Source: an uncultured Propionibacteriaceae bacterium (GTDB lineage: Bacteria > Actinomycetota > Actinomycetes > Propionibacteriales > Propionibacteriaceae). From it: a stretch of DNA of 36,630 bases. The DNA lies in NCBI GenBank assembly GCA_945911015.1, contig CAMDZW010000035.1, positions 1-36,630 on the forward strand, given 5' to 3'. Under the pieces are notes generated by a model. The model was not told the origin of the DNA and made no database searches. It saw only the letters and a list, made by a program, of their open reading frames with translations. Positions 1 through 7,400 of the stretch are shown piece after piece. How positions within the stretch are numbered: position 1 is the first letter of the stretch; each line of letters starts with the position of its first letter. Position numbers and translations under genes: made by a program.

Positions 1-18
1 GGTGCACCCGGGTGCACC
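1..18. repeat. 18-bp perfect palindrome downstream of the SAF gene
   Basis: GGTGCACCCGGGTGCACC reads the same on both strands, and the decamer ggtgcacccg is also repeated in tandem over 1-20. It lies about 30 bp past the stop codon of the minus-strand SAF gene, so it could be a terminator stem or a protein site. There is no loop and no T-run, and the window edge cuts off the context. Confidence 0.4.
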
Positions 19-49
19 CGCTGCGGTCGTCAGGGCAATGATGGCCATC

Positions 50-718
50 TCACTGCTCCTGCGAGACAACCACGAGTGCCAGCCGATTCGCAGCGGCGAG
101 CTGTTGCAGCTGGCGGGCCTGGTCTGCTGGCACGTCGACGTCCACCCGTACTCCGGTGCCGTCGGGCAGCTCGACCACCGTGACCAGAGTTCCCCGTACG
201 GGATCGTCATTCTCTGGGGCGGTCTCCGGGTCGATCGGCAGGACCACCAGCTCCACCTCCGCACCCGGCACCAACCCGGCCAGGGGTGCCGTGCCCGGGG
301 CGGCCCGTAGCCCGATCAGCGCACGCCCCTGAGCCGGTAGCAGCAGGTCGGCGACGGCATCGGCCGACAGTGTGGACCCGGCCGGCAGGTCAGTCACCGC
401 CCGCTTGCCGATCACCAGATCCCGGTCGCCGGCCGGGATGGTCGCCAGACCTGAGCCCCGGTTGAGCTGGACCACGGTCAGGTCGTCGGCGGTCACCGTC
501 TGGCCGGCGGTCACCGTGCGGGCCATCGCCAGCACCGGATCGGTTGTGCTCACCGAGCTGAAGGCGAACGCCCCGGCCAGCGCGGCCACCAGAAGCAGCA
601 GCGCCGAGGCAAGGATCAGCAGCGGGCGGCGTCGATTGCGGTGGGTCATTGCCCCGGGATGTACTCGCTGATGCGGTCCAGCACCGGTCGGGGCGGTTGG
701 TTCAGCAGATGTCCTCAT
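50..718 (-). CDS. SAF-domain (CpaB/RcpC-like) membrane-anchored protein
   Basis: With an ATG at 718 the product is 222 aa. A basic stretch (HRNRRRP) precedes one hydrophobic segment (LLILASALLLLVAALAGAFAF). An SAF-type domain follows: 'VTAGQTVTADDL', 'VIGKRAVTDLPAGSTLSADAV' and 'LIGLRAAPG' are the usual SAF/CpaB signatures. CpaB/RcpC proteins with this fold help assemble Flp/Tad pili, but actinobacteria also carry many solitary SAF proteins of unknown role. No tad/cpa genes are visible, so pilus function is unproven. The start is uncertain: ATG 718 and ATG 649 are both possible and neither has a convincing Shine-Dalgarno. The open frame reaches 919, but that extension is Arg-rich, runs through the inverted repeat and DnaA-like box upstream, and looks non-coding. 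The gene is transcribed away from the sugar operon. Confidence 0.75.
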   Translation of the reverse strand: MRTSAEPTAPTGAGPHQRVHPGAMTHRNRRRPLLILASALLLLVAALAGAFAFSSVSTTDPVLAMARTVTAGQTVTADDLTVVQLNRGSGLATIPAGDRDLVIGKRAVTDLPAGSTLSADAVADLLLPAQGRALIGLRAAPGTAPLAGLVPGAEVELVVLPIDPETAPENDDPVRGTLVTVVELPDGTGVRVDVDVPADQARQLQQLAAANRLALVVVSQEQ

Positions 719-994
719 TGGCAGTCTTGCGATTGGGCTCGGGGAGCGTCGGTCACGGATTGCCCCATCTCGGGATCGGCCGAAGTCACCCGCGGTGGAG
801 ACGTGGATCCGACTCAACCACGTAATCAGATCTTTGGCGAGCGCTTCAAAAGATCTGTGGACAACTTTTTCTGAGTGCCTCTTGCCAGCCCACAGGGTTG
901 ATGCTTTGCTGATCTCCACCGACGGGCAATGAGGAGTGCGGGGACATCAACAGTTGTCCACGACCTGCCTGCGGTGTGCTGTGGGAGGTCATGG
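719..994. promoter_or_regulatory. Divergent intergenic region before the polysaccharide ABC operon
   Basis: This 276-bp gap separates the SAF gene from the permease operon. It holds an inverted repeat at 828-856 with perfect 8-bp arms (AGATCTTT and AAAGATCT) around a GC-rich centre. A perfect DnaA-box-like TTGTCCACA on the minus strand (856-864) abuts it, and an 8/9 match (TTGTCCACG) lies at 954-962. The inverted repeat sits about 140 bp before the permease start and is the best operator candidate for the operon. No clear -35/-10 pair was seen. GGGAGG at 983-988 is the ribosome-binding site that sets the GTG 995 start. Confidence 0.5.
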
Positions 995-1996
995 GTGACT
1001 GGTCTGGGAACATCGTTGGTGCCGCGAACCGAGGGAGCAGTTCGCGGAGGCAAAGGTGCCCGGAAGCAGAAGCGACTGAAGAATCCACCATCAGCCATGT
1101 CGCTGGGGCGCCGCATCTGGCGCGAGCGCTGGATGTACTTGCTGATCCTGCCCGGATTCATCTACTTCGTCATCTTCCAGTACGTGCCGCTGTACGGCAA
1201 CATGGCCGCTTGGCAGGACTATTCACCCTTCCTCGGCCTGGACCGCAGCTTGTGGGTCGGTTGGGAGAACTTCCAGCGGATCTTCGTTGACCCGGAGCTG
1301 ATCAGGGCGTTGTGGAACACCCTGCTGCTCAGCGCCCTGCAGCTGTTCTTCGCCTTCCCGGCGCCGCTGTTGTTGGCCCTGGTGCTCAACAGCATTCTGT
1401 CGGGCAAGGTCCGTCGGGTCATTCAGGCGATTGTCTATCTGCCGCACTTCATCGGGTGGGTGATCGTGGTGTCCATCTGGAACGAGGTGCTCGGGCCCCT
1501 CGGTGTCCTCAACGGACTCCTCGGGATCGTCGGCCTGCCGGCGGTCGACATCATTGGCAACCCTGCTGCGTTTCCTGCTCTGGTGACGATGCAAGTGATC
1601 TGGAAGGAGGTCGGCTGGGGCACCATCATCTTCCTGGCCGCGCTGTTGTCGATCCCCAACGAGCTGTACGAGTCAGCTGCGATCGACCGGGCCGGCCCGT
1701 GGCGTCGACTGTGGCACGTCACCCTTCCGGGCATGTCGTCGATCATCGTGCTGCTGCTGATCCTGCGCCTCGGCTCGGTGTTGACGGTGGGATTTGAACA
1801 GATCCTGCTGCAACAACCGATCTACGGGGCTGATGCCTCCCAGACTCTCGACACCTTCGTCTACTTCCGCGGCATCAACGGTGGCGACTGGGGTCTGGCC
1901 ACCGCGGCTGGCCTGGTCAAGGGCGTGATCGGTTCGGCACTGGTGATCGGTGCGAACTGGCTGGCCAAGCGACTCGGCGGGGACGGGATCTTCTGA
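995..1996 (+). CDS. Polysaccharide ABC transporter permease, LplB/AlgM1-like
   Basis: This is an inner-membrane subunit of a carbohydrate importer (binding-protein-dependent transport inner membrane family), 333 aa. The N-terminal anchor 'WMYLLILPGFIYFVIFQYVPLYG' followed by 'GWENFQRIF' is typical of LplB-type permeases. The cytoplasmic EAA loop that contacts the ATPase is seen as 'ESAAIDRAGPWRRLWHVTLP'. GTG 995 is chosen because GGGAGG lies 6 nt upstream; the frame opens at 929 but the first ATG has no ribosome-binding site. Its TGA overlaps the ATG of the next permease by one base, so the two are translationally coupled. No ABC ATPase gene lies in this operon. In many actinobacteria a shared MsiK-type ATPase serves such transporters, and this is assumed here. 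The family assignment is firm; the substrate is inferred from the lyase genes downstream. Confidence 0.93.
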   Translation: MTGLGTSLVPRTEGAVRGGKGARKQKRLKNPPSAMSLGRRIWRERWMYLLILPGFIYFVIFQYVPLYGNMAAWQDYSPFLGLDRSLWVGWENFQRIFVDPELIRALWNTLLLSALQLFFAFPAPLLLALVLNSILSGKVRRVIQAIVYLPHFIGWVIVVSIWNEVLGPLGVLNGLLGIVGLPAVDIIGNPAAFPALVTMQVIWKEVGWGTIIFLAALLSIPNELYESAAIDRAGPWRRLWHVTLPGMSSIIVLLLILRLGSVLTVGFEQILLQQPIYGADASQTLDTFVYFRGINGGDWGLATAAGLVKGVIGSALVIGANWLAKRLGGDGIF

Positions 1997-2883
1997 TGGC
2001 GACACGTCCGCTGTGGATGGAGAAGCCCCATCCGATCGCCCAAGCTCTCAAGGTGGCCCTGTTGGCGGTCACCGTGGTGGTGATGCTCTATCCGTTCATC
2101 CATGTGATTGCGGTCAGCTTCTCCGACTCCACCAAGTACACCCCGGGCGACCTGCTTCTGCTGCCCAAGGGTTTCACCACCGAGGCCTACAAGCTCGTCC
2201 TCAACGGAGCGGTCGTCCCCAGAGCCCTTCTGGTGAGCATCGGAGTCACGGTGGTCGGCACCCTGGTCAACATGGTCTTCACTGTGACCATGGCGTACGG
2301 GTTGACGCAGACCAAACGTGTGCCCGGGTCCCGCTTCGTGTTGTTGATCGTGCTGTTCAGCATGCTGTTTTCGGCCGGCATCATCCCGAACTACCTGCTG
2401 GTGAAGGGACTCGGGATGATTGACACCTACTGGTCGCTGATCATTCCCGGCACCATCAGCGCCTTCAACCTCGTCGTGATCCGCAACTTCTTCATGAACA
2501 TTCCCGAGGAGCTCCTCGACGCCGCCCGGATCGATGGCGCCGGCGAACTGCAGATCCTGGGCCGGGTCGTGCTGCCGCTGTCGAAGGCCGTCATTGCGGT
2601 GATTGCGCTGTTCTACGGGGTGGCACACTGGAACGCCTTCTTCGGCGCGATGCTCTATCTCAACGACACCAAGATGTGGCCGGTCCAGCTGGTGCTACGG
2701 CAGTACGTGCTCCAGGCCGAGCCGTTGCCCGGTGCCCAGCTTGAACCGAGCCAGGTCGCCATCACGCCGCACACTGTGCAGATGGCTGTCCTGGTGCTCG
2801 CCACCGTGCCGATCTTGGTCGTCTATCCGTTCCTGCAGCGCTATTTCACCAAGGGGGTGCTGACTGGTGCCATCAAGGGGTGA
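1996..2883 (+). CDS. Polysaccharide ABC transporter permease, YtcP/AlgM2-like
   Basis: This is the second membrane subunit of the importer, 295 aa. It shows the features of the YtcP/LplC-type partner: an N-terminal helix (VALLAVTVVVMLYPFIHVIA), 'FSDSTKYTPGDLLLLPKGFTTEAYK', and an EAA loop 'EELLDAARIDGAGELQILGR'. The C-terminus 'LVVYPFLQRYFTKGVLTGAIKG' is nearly diagnostic of this subfamily. The start overlaps the preceding stop (TGATG). The pairing of an LplB-like with a YtcP-like permease is the same as in AlgM1-AlgM2 of Sphingomonas, which imports alginate oligomers. The binding-protein gene follows after a 50-bp gap. Confidence 0.94.
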   Translation: MATRPLWMEKPHPIAQALKVALLAVTVVVMLYPFIHVIAVSFSDSTKYTPGDLLLLPKGFTTEAYKLVLNGAVVPRALLVSIGVTVVGTLVNMVFTVTMAYGLTQTKRVPGSRFVLLIVLFSMLFSAGIIPNYLLVKGLGMIDTYWSLIIPGTISAFNLVVIRNFFMNIPEELLDAARIDGAGELQILGRVVLPLSKAVIAVIALFYGVAHWNAFFGAMLYLNDTKMWPVQLVLRQYVLQAEPLPGAQLEPSQVAITPHTVQMAVLVLATVPILVVYPFLQRYFTKGVLTGAIKG

Positions 2884-2933
2884 GGCCCACCACCACATCC
2901 ATGTGCAGTACCCGTCACTCGAAGGAGAATGAC

Positions 2934-4613
2934 ATGACCACCATCACTCGCAGATCCGCACTGGCCCTGGGGGCCGGAGCGGCTGGTTCACTTGCCCTCG
3001 CCGCCTGCTCCAATGAGGGCCGCGGCGTCCCTCCTGGCCAGGACCCCGGGCCCAGCGGTGGAAATGGCGGCAGCCCTGAGACGTTGCAGCTGCCCACCAC
3101 GGTCCCATTGCCCGAGATCGAAGGGGTCTCGTTGTCGTCGGTGCCCGGGGTGCCGCCGGCTTTCACCTCATTGCCACATCCGGGCACTCCGTCGGTGACA
3201 CAGAAGCCCGGCCGTGGCGGTGAGATGGACACCTTCACCATCACCTGGGGCGCACCACCCAAGCTTGCCGAAGACGGCAACAAGTGGCATCAGGCGATCA
3301 ATGAGGCTCTCGGCGTGGCTCTCAACCCCGTCATCGTGCCGGCCCAGACCTTCGGCGACAAGCTCGTCACCACGATTGCTGGTGGCGACATCCCCGAGAT
3401 CACCACCAATGAGCCCAGCTACCGGGGCCGATCGGCACGCAAGTACATGCCACAGGGTGTCTTCCACGACCTGCGGGAGTTCCTCGGTGGTGACAAGGTG
3501 CTGAAGTACCCGAACCTGTCGATGATCCCGGCGCCTGCTTGGGAGAACTCCAGGATCGGCGGGGCCCTCTACGGAGTCCCGTGCTGCCGCAACGAAACAG
3601 TCGGTGGCACCATCGCCTACCGACAGGACTGGGCCGAACGAGGCGGCTTCGGCGACAGGCCGGCCAACCTCGACGACTTCCGCAAGTGGCTCAAAGCCCT
3701 CCAGGAAGGTGGTGGTGACGGTACATACGTCACCGCCACGCTCGACCAGACCCTCAGCATGTGCGGACTCCAGGTCCACAAGGTCTGCAACAACTGGACC
3801 GTCGACGGCGGCAAACTGGTCAAGGACCACGAGACCGAGGAGTACGAGGCAGGGCTCGCCTTTGCCCGGCAGATGTTCGCCGATGGGCTGGTGCATCCCA
3901 ACATGGTGCAGTTGACGCCGAACCCGGCCGAGTACCGCGGACAGTTCTACGCCGGCACCGTGGCAATGACCAACCAGAACCTCGACGGCTACTTCGGCCC
4001 CAACGGCGAGTTGGCTCAGCTCTCCCAGCGGGATGCGGATGCGAAGGCCGAGATCATGGTGCCGCCCGGCCACGACGGCGGCTCCGGATCGGTCTACCCC
4101 GACCTCGGCTTCTACTGCATGCTGTCGATCCCGTCGTCGGTCACCGACCCGGACCGGATCGACGAGATCCTTGGTGTGATCAACTTCCTGGCAGCACCGA
4201 TGGGGTCTTCGGAGTACTTCCTGGTCCACAACGGGGTCGAGGGACACAACTACACCGTGGAGGACGGGCAGATCGTGCCGACCACCGATGAGGAGATCCG
4301 CCGCGAGTCCTTCCTGTCCCAGCTCGGCGCCTTCACTCAGGGTTTCTACTTCGCCGGTGCCCCGGCTGACCATGCCCTGCAGGCCCAGAAGGTCGCTGAG
4401 GAGATGGTTCCCGCCTTCGTCGCCGACCCGACGGTCGGACTCGACTCGGAGGCCTCCTTCTCCAAGGGCGATGCGCTGTCGACGATCGTCAACGATTACG
4501 AGGTCGGCATCGTCACCGGTCGTCGGGAGATGAGCGAGCTGGAGGAGATGCGCAAGCGGTGGCGTGATGGCGGCGGCGATGAGATGCGAGGCGAGTTCGA
4601 GGAGCAGCTGTAG
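2934..4613 (+). CDS. Extracellular sugar-binding lipoprotein (LplA/AlgQ-like), first copy
   Basis: This is a solute-binding protein of 559 aa that delivers oligosaccharide to the permeases just upstream. The N-terminus has a twin-arginine-like 'TRRSALALGAGAAGSLALAAC' leader with a lipobox ending at Cys25. A disordered Pro/Gly linker follows, then a long family 1 binding-protein fold. ATG 2934 is preceded by AAGGAGA at good spacing; the open frame begins at 2880 but those 18 residues are not signal-like. It is paralogous to the protein at 7401-9041: compare 'DLREFLGGDKVLKYPNLSMIPAPAW' with 'DLTDVLGGDGVEKYPGLANIPTPTW'. The length of about 560 aa matches LplA/AlgQ-type proteins for long acidic oligosaccharides rather than typical 420-aa sugar-binding proteins. 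Its stop overlaps the start of the lyase gene (TAGTG). Confidence 0.92.
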   Translation: MTTITRRSALALGAGAAGSLALAACSNEGRGVPPGQDPGPSGGNGGSPETLQLPTTVPLPEIEGVSLSSVPGVPPAFTSLPHPGTPSVTQKPGRGGEMDTFTITWGAPPKLAEDGNKWHQAINEALGVALNPVIVPAQTFGDKLVTTIAGGDIPEITTNEPSYRGRSARKYMPQGVFHDLREFLGGDKVLKYPNLSMIPAPAWENSRIGGALYGVPCCRNETVGGTIAYRQDWAERGGFGDRPANLDDFRKWLKALQEGGGDGTYVTATLDQTLSMCGLQVHKVCNNWTVDGGKLVKDHETEEYEAGLAFARQMFADGLVHPNMVQLTPNPAEYRGQFYAGTVAMTNQNLDGYFGPNGELAQLSQRDADAKAEIMVPPGHDGGSGSVYPDLGFYCMLSIPSSVTDPDRIDEILGVINFLAAPMGSSEYFLVHNGVEGHNYTVEDGQIVPTTDEEIRRESFLSQLGAFTQGFYFAGAPADHALQAQKVAEEMVPAFVADPTVGLDSEASFSKGDALSTIVNDYEVGIVTGRREMSELEEMRKRWRDGGGDEMRGEFEEQL

Positions 4614-6643
4614 TGGATCCCCTTGCTCCGCTGCCGGTCGTGGCCGACTGGAACCGGGCAGCTCGGCGGTGGTCCGAACTGGGGTTCGCTGCTGCCCGGG
4701 CCGGTGTGGAGGCGCGGGCAAGCCTCGCCATCGACGACCGGTTGTGGCCGGTGACCGAGGCGGCTGGCTGGGGTCACGCCTTCTTCTGCCCCGACCATGT
4801 CGAACCGCTCGAGTTCGAACCTCGGCGACCCGTCGATCATCGGTGCTCGGTCGACGGTCGCCGCTGGTCCGGCGAGGACTTCGACGGCGGCTGGGTCGTC
4901 ACACTCAACGGTCGCATCATGGGCGGCCTCCGTGCTGCGGCGCTGATGTGGCGCCTCGGCGGTGACCGGTCCAGGCTCGACTGGGCCCGATCGGTCATCC
5001 TGCGTTATGCCGAGATTTACCGTGATCTCAGCCCGTCCGGCCGCTGGCTCGGCAAAGGCAAGGTCACCGGCCAGTCTCTGGAGGAAGCGGTCTGGGCGAT
5101 CACCATCGTCACCGTCATCGACCAGCTCCGCACCGACTTCACCCCCGAGGAACTGCAGACCATCCGCACCGGACTGATCGAGCCGTTGGCCGACCATCTG
5201 ATCTCGCAGCGTCTGGACAAGATCCACAACATCGAGTGCTGGCATCTTGCTGCGATCGCCATGCTCGGGGTCGTGCTCGATGACGATGCCATGGTCGAAC
5301 TCGCGGTCGACGGGCCGACCGGGCTGGCGGTCCAGTTCGACCATGGCATCCGTGCCGACGGCTGGTGGGTCGAGGGTTCGGCTCACTACCACTACTACAT
5401 GGTGACCGCCCTGCTGCACACCGTCAGGGCGCTGCGGGACCGCCGTCCAGATCTCGCCGGGAGGGACGATCTACGTCAGATGCTGTTGACCCCGTTGACG
5501 ATGCTGCGACCGGACCTGAGCCTGCCTGCCTACAACGACGGTTGGCACTGGATCACCTTGCCCGCCGGACTCGGCGAATACGTCAACCATTACGAGATCG
5601 CCCACGCGCTGTGGGACGAACCTGTCTTCGCCCGAGTCATCTCACGGCTCGTCGCCGGCGGACTTGAACGTCGTGGTGAGGACGCACTGCTGCACGGTCC
5701 CGATCTGGTGTCGGCTGGGAAGGGACCGCTCGCACCGTTTCGCGACCTCCATCCCGACAGCGGCTGGGCCGTGCAGGCCGACGCCGACCGGTTTCTGGTG
5801 ATGAAGTTCGGGCCGCACGGAGGTGGGCATGGTCACCCCGACAAGCTGCAGCTCGACCTGTGGGCCCACGGCGAACGTCTTGCTCCCGACTTCGGTTCGC
5901 CCAACTACACCTCACCATTGCAGGGGCCGTGGTATCGCCACACCCTGTCCCACAACACCCTTCTCGTCGGCGACCGTTCGCAGCCCCGCGGGTACGGCCG
6001 GCTCCTCAGTCACGAATCGGGCCACTCCACTGACGCCGAGGTGTTCTGGCCGGCAGAGATGCCGGTCGAACCGTGGTTGTCGGAGCCGGACATCAGCGAG
6101 CCCGGTCCGTACGACCAGGTGAGGTTGCGTCGTACGGTGTTGTGGCATGACGAGTACTTCATCGACGTGAGTCGGGTGATCGGCGCCACCGAGCCGGCGA
6201 CCTGGGCCTTTCACCATCGTGGCGAACGCGTGGCCGGGCCGCAGCGGATCCCGTACACGTTCGACAATCCGGACCAGACCTGGTCGGTGCTGACTGATGT
6301 CACCCGACACGAGGCAGCCACCGACTGGTCGATCGAATGGCAGGTCAACGGTGTTCACAGCACGTTCTGGGCCAACGACCCGGTCGCCACCGACGTCATC
6401 GAGGCACGGGTACCGGGGGCACCGCCGGCAGACCTGGCAAACACCGTGCTGCGCCGAGCCGACACCTCGGATCCCCTGTGGGTGACGGTGGTCGACATCT
6501 GGGTCGACCAACCCCATGTCACCGGCGTCGAGGTGACCCGCGGCGAGCAGGTCGTGGTCGAGGTGAGCTGCGGTGACCGGACTGACCGTTGGAAACTCGA
6601 CATCGGGGAGGGCATCGTCGGCATCGACCGGGTATCGTCATGA
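4613..6643 (+). CDS. Heparinase II/III-family polysaccharide lyase
   Basis: The 676-aa protein has an N-terminal alpha/alpha-toroid and a C-terminal beta-sandwich, the layout of heparinase II/III and PL15/PL17 oligo-alginate lyases. Visible landmarks are HNIECW (205-210), 'DGWWVEGSAHYHYY' (249-262, the toroid motif with candidate catalytic His/Tyr), 'GPHGGGHGHPDKLQLDL' (400-416, the heparinase II/III C-terminal signature) and 'YRHTLSHNTLLVG' (441-453). These enzymes cleave uronic-acid glycosidic bonds by beta-elimination. There is no signal peptide, so it should act in the cytoplasm on imported oligosaccharides. The start is a GTG overlapping the stop of the binding protein, and the end overlaps the HEAT protein by ATGA. 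The exact PL family and substrate (alginate, glycosaminoglycan or another uronan) cannot be fixed by reading. Confidence 0.88.
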   Translation: MDPLAPLPVVADWNRAARRWSELGFAAARAGVEARASLAIDDRLWPVTEAAGWGHAFFCPDHVEPLEFEPRRPVDHRCSVDGRRWSGEDFDGGWVVTLNGRIMGGLRAAALMWRLGGDRSRLDWARSVILRYAEIYRDLSPSGRWLGKGKVTGQSLEEAVWAITIVTVIDQLRTDFTPEELQTIRTGLIEPLADHLISQRLDKIHNIECWHLAAIAMLGVVLDDDAMVELAVDGPTGLAVQFDHGIRADGWWVEGSAHYHYYMVTALLHTVRALRDRRPDLAGRDDLRQMLLTPLTMLRPDLSLPAYNDGWHWITLPAGLGEYVNHYEIAHALWDEPVFARVISRLVAGGLERRGEDALLHGPDLVSAGKGPLAPFRDLHPDSGWAVQADADRFLVMKFGPHGGGHGHPDKLQLDLWAHGERLAPDFGSPNYTSPLQGPWYRHTLSHNTLLVGDRSQPRGYGRLLSHESGHSTDAEVFWPAEMPVEPWLSEPDISEPGPYDQVRLRRTVLWHDEYFIDVSRVIGATEPATWAFHHRGERVAGPQRIPYTFDNPDQTWSVLTDVTRHEAATDWSIEWQVNGVHSTFWANDPVATDVIEARVPGAPPADLANTVLRRADTSDPLWVTVVDIWVDQPHVTGVEVTRGEQVVVEVSCGDRTDRWKLDIGEGIVGIDRVSS

Positions 6644-7278
6644 TGCCCATGAAGATCTTGCCCCAGACGCCACTCCCGACCGAAATCACCCGTCGAGCCC
6701 GCCATCGCGCAGCTGCCGAGCGGGTCCTGACCCATGCCGATGCGTCGACCCGATTGAAGGGGGCGATGGCGGCCGGCACTCATCCCGACCCGGAGCTGCT
6801 CGACCTGCTCGTCACCCGGGGTGCGGTGGAGGATGACTTCAACGTACGGGAGATGCTGGTCTGGGCGTTGCTCAGTCTCCCGGCTGCGTTGACCGTGCCC
6901 CGGATGGTGGACCAGCTGGACGACCCACGGCCGCAGGCGCGGGCCCAGGCCCTCCACGCCCTGTCCAAGATCGGCGACAAGTCGGCCTGGCCGGCGATCA
7001 CCCAGACCCATCTGGACGATCCCGATCTGCAGGTCGCCCGATCTGCGTGGCGGGCAGCTGCCGCGTTGGTTCCGGCCGGTGGTGAACCCGAACTTGCCCA
7101 GCAGCTGGCCCGGCACCTCGGCCGAGGCGACCACGACACCCAGCGGGGCCTGAGCCTCAGCTTCTTTGCCCTCGGTGTCGCCGCCAAACCGGCCCTGCAG
7201 GCGATGGTCGACCACGAGCATCCGGCGGTTGCCGCCCACGCCGGTGCGTCTTTGGAGCTCCTCGTCGAGCTGGGATGA
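6640..7278 (+). CDS. HEAT-repeat protein of unknown function
   Basis: The 212-aa protein is made of helical HEAT/PBS-lyase-like repeats, for example 'ALTVPRMVDQLDDPRPQARAQALHALSKIG' and 'AITQTHLDDPDLQVARSAWRAAAALVPAG'. ATG 6640 overlaps the lyase stop as ATGA, so it is coupled to the sugar operon; the frame upstream to 6589 is only overlap with the lyase. No catalytic motif or membrane segment is visible. HEAT proteins usually form protein-protein scaffolds. Here it could bind the lyase or the transporter, or sense the sugar state; none of this is shown. It is an unusual member of a carbohydrate operon. Confidence 0.85.
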   Translation: MMPMKILPQTPLPTEITRRARHRAAAERVLTHADASTRLKGAMAAGTHPDPELLDLLVTRGAVEDDFNVREMLVWALLSLPAALTVPRMVDQLDDPRPQARAQALHALSKIGDKSAWPAITQTHLDDPDLQVARSAWRAAAALVPAGGEPELAQQLARHLGRGDHDTQRGLSLSFFALGVAAKPALQAMVDHEHPAVAAHAGASLELLVELG

Positions 7279-7320
7279 ATGCGTTGCGGGCGACCGTATT
7301 TGCCGTCAGCCCTTGCTTCA

Positions 7321-7336
7321 ATGCAAACGTTGGCAT
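7321..7336. promoter_or_regulatory. LacI-family-like operator before the second binding protein
   Basis: ATGCAAACGTTGGCAT is a near-perfect palindrome (14 of 16 positions symmetric) centred on ACGT, the form of LacI/GalR-family operators. It lies 65 bp before the binding-protein ATG in the only sizeable gap of this part of the locus. A related site occurs at 21407-21422 before the third binding protein. No LacI-type gene is in the window, so the regulator would be elsewhere. Confidence 0.45.
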
Positions 7337-7400
7337 AGCGTCGTCCCAGCCGATTCAGCCGCAGCATCGGTTGGTGAATGTCCAATCTTGAGGAGGAGCT

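Noticed and set aside
646-714. 22-codon frame ending 'LDRISEYIPGQ' whose stop overlaps ATG 649 of the SAF gene
   Set aside because: It looked like the end of a coupled upstream gene, but it has no start codon, is closed by a stop just upstream and has no coding signal before it.
3168-4721. 517-aa open frame antisense to the first binding-protein gene
   Set aside because: It is a high-GC shadow of the real gene, rich in His/Arg/Asp/Val without any recognisable domain, and the sense frame has signal peptide, fold and ribosome-binding site.
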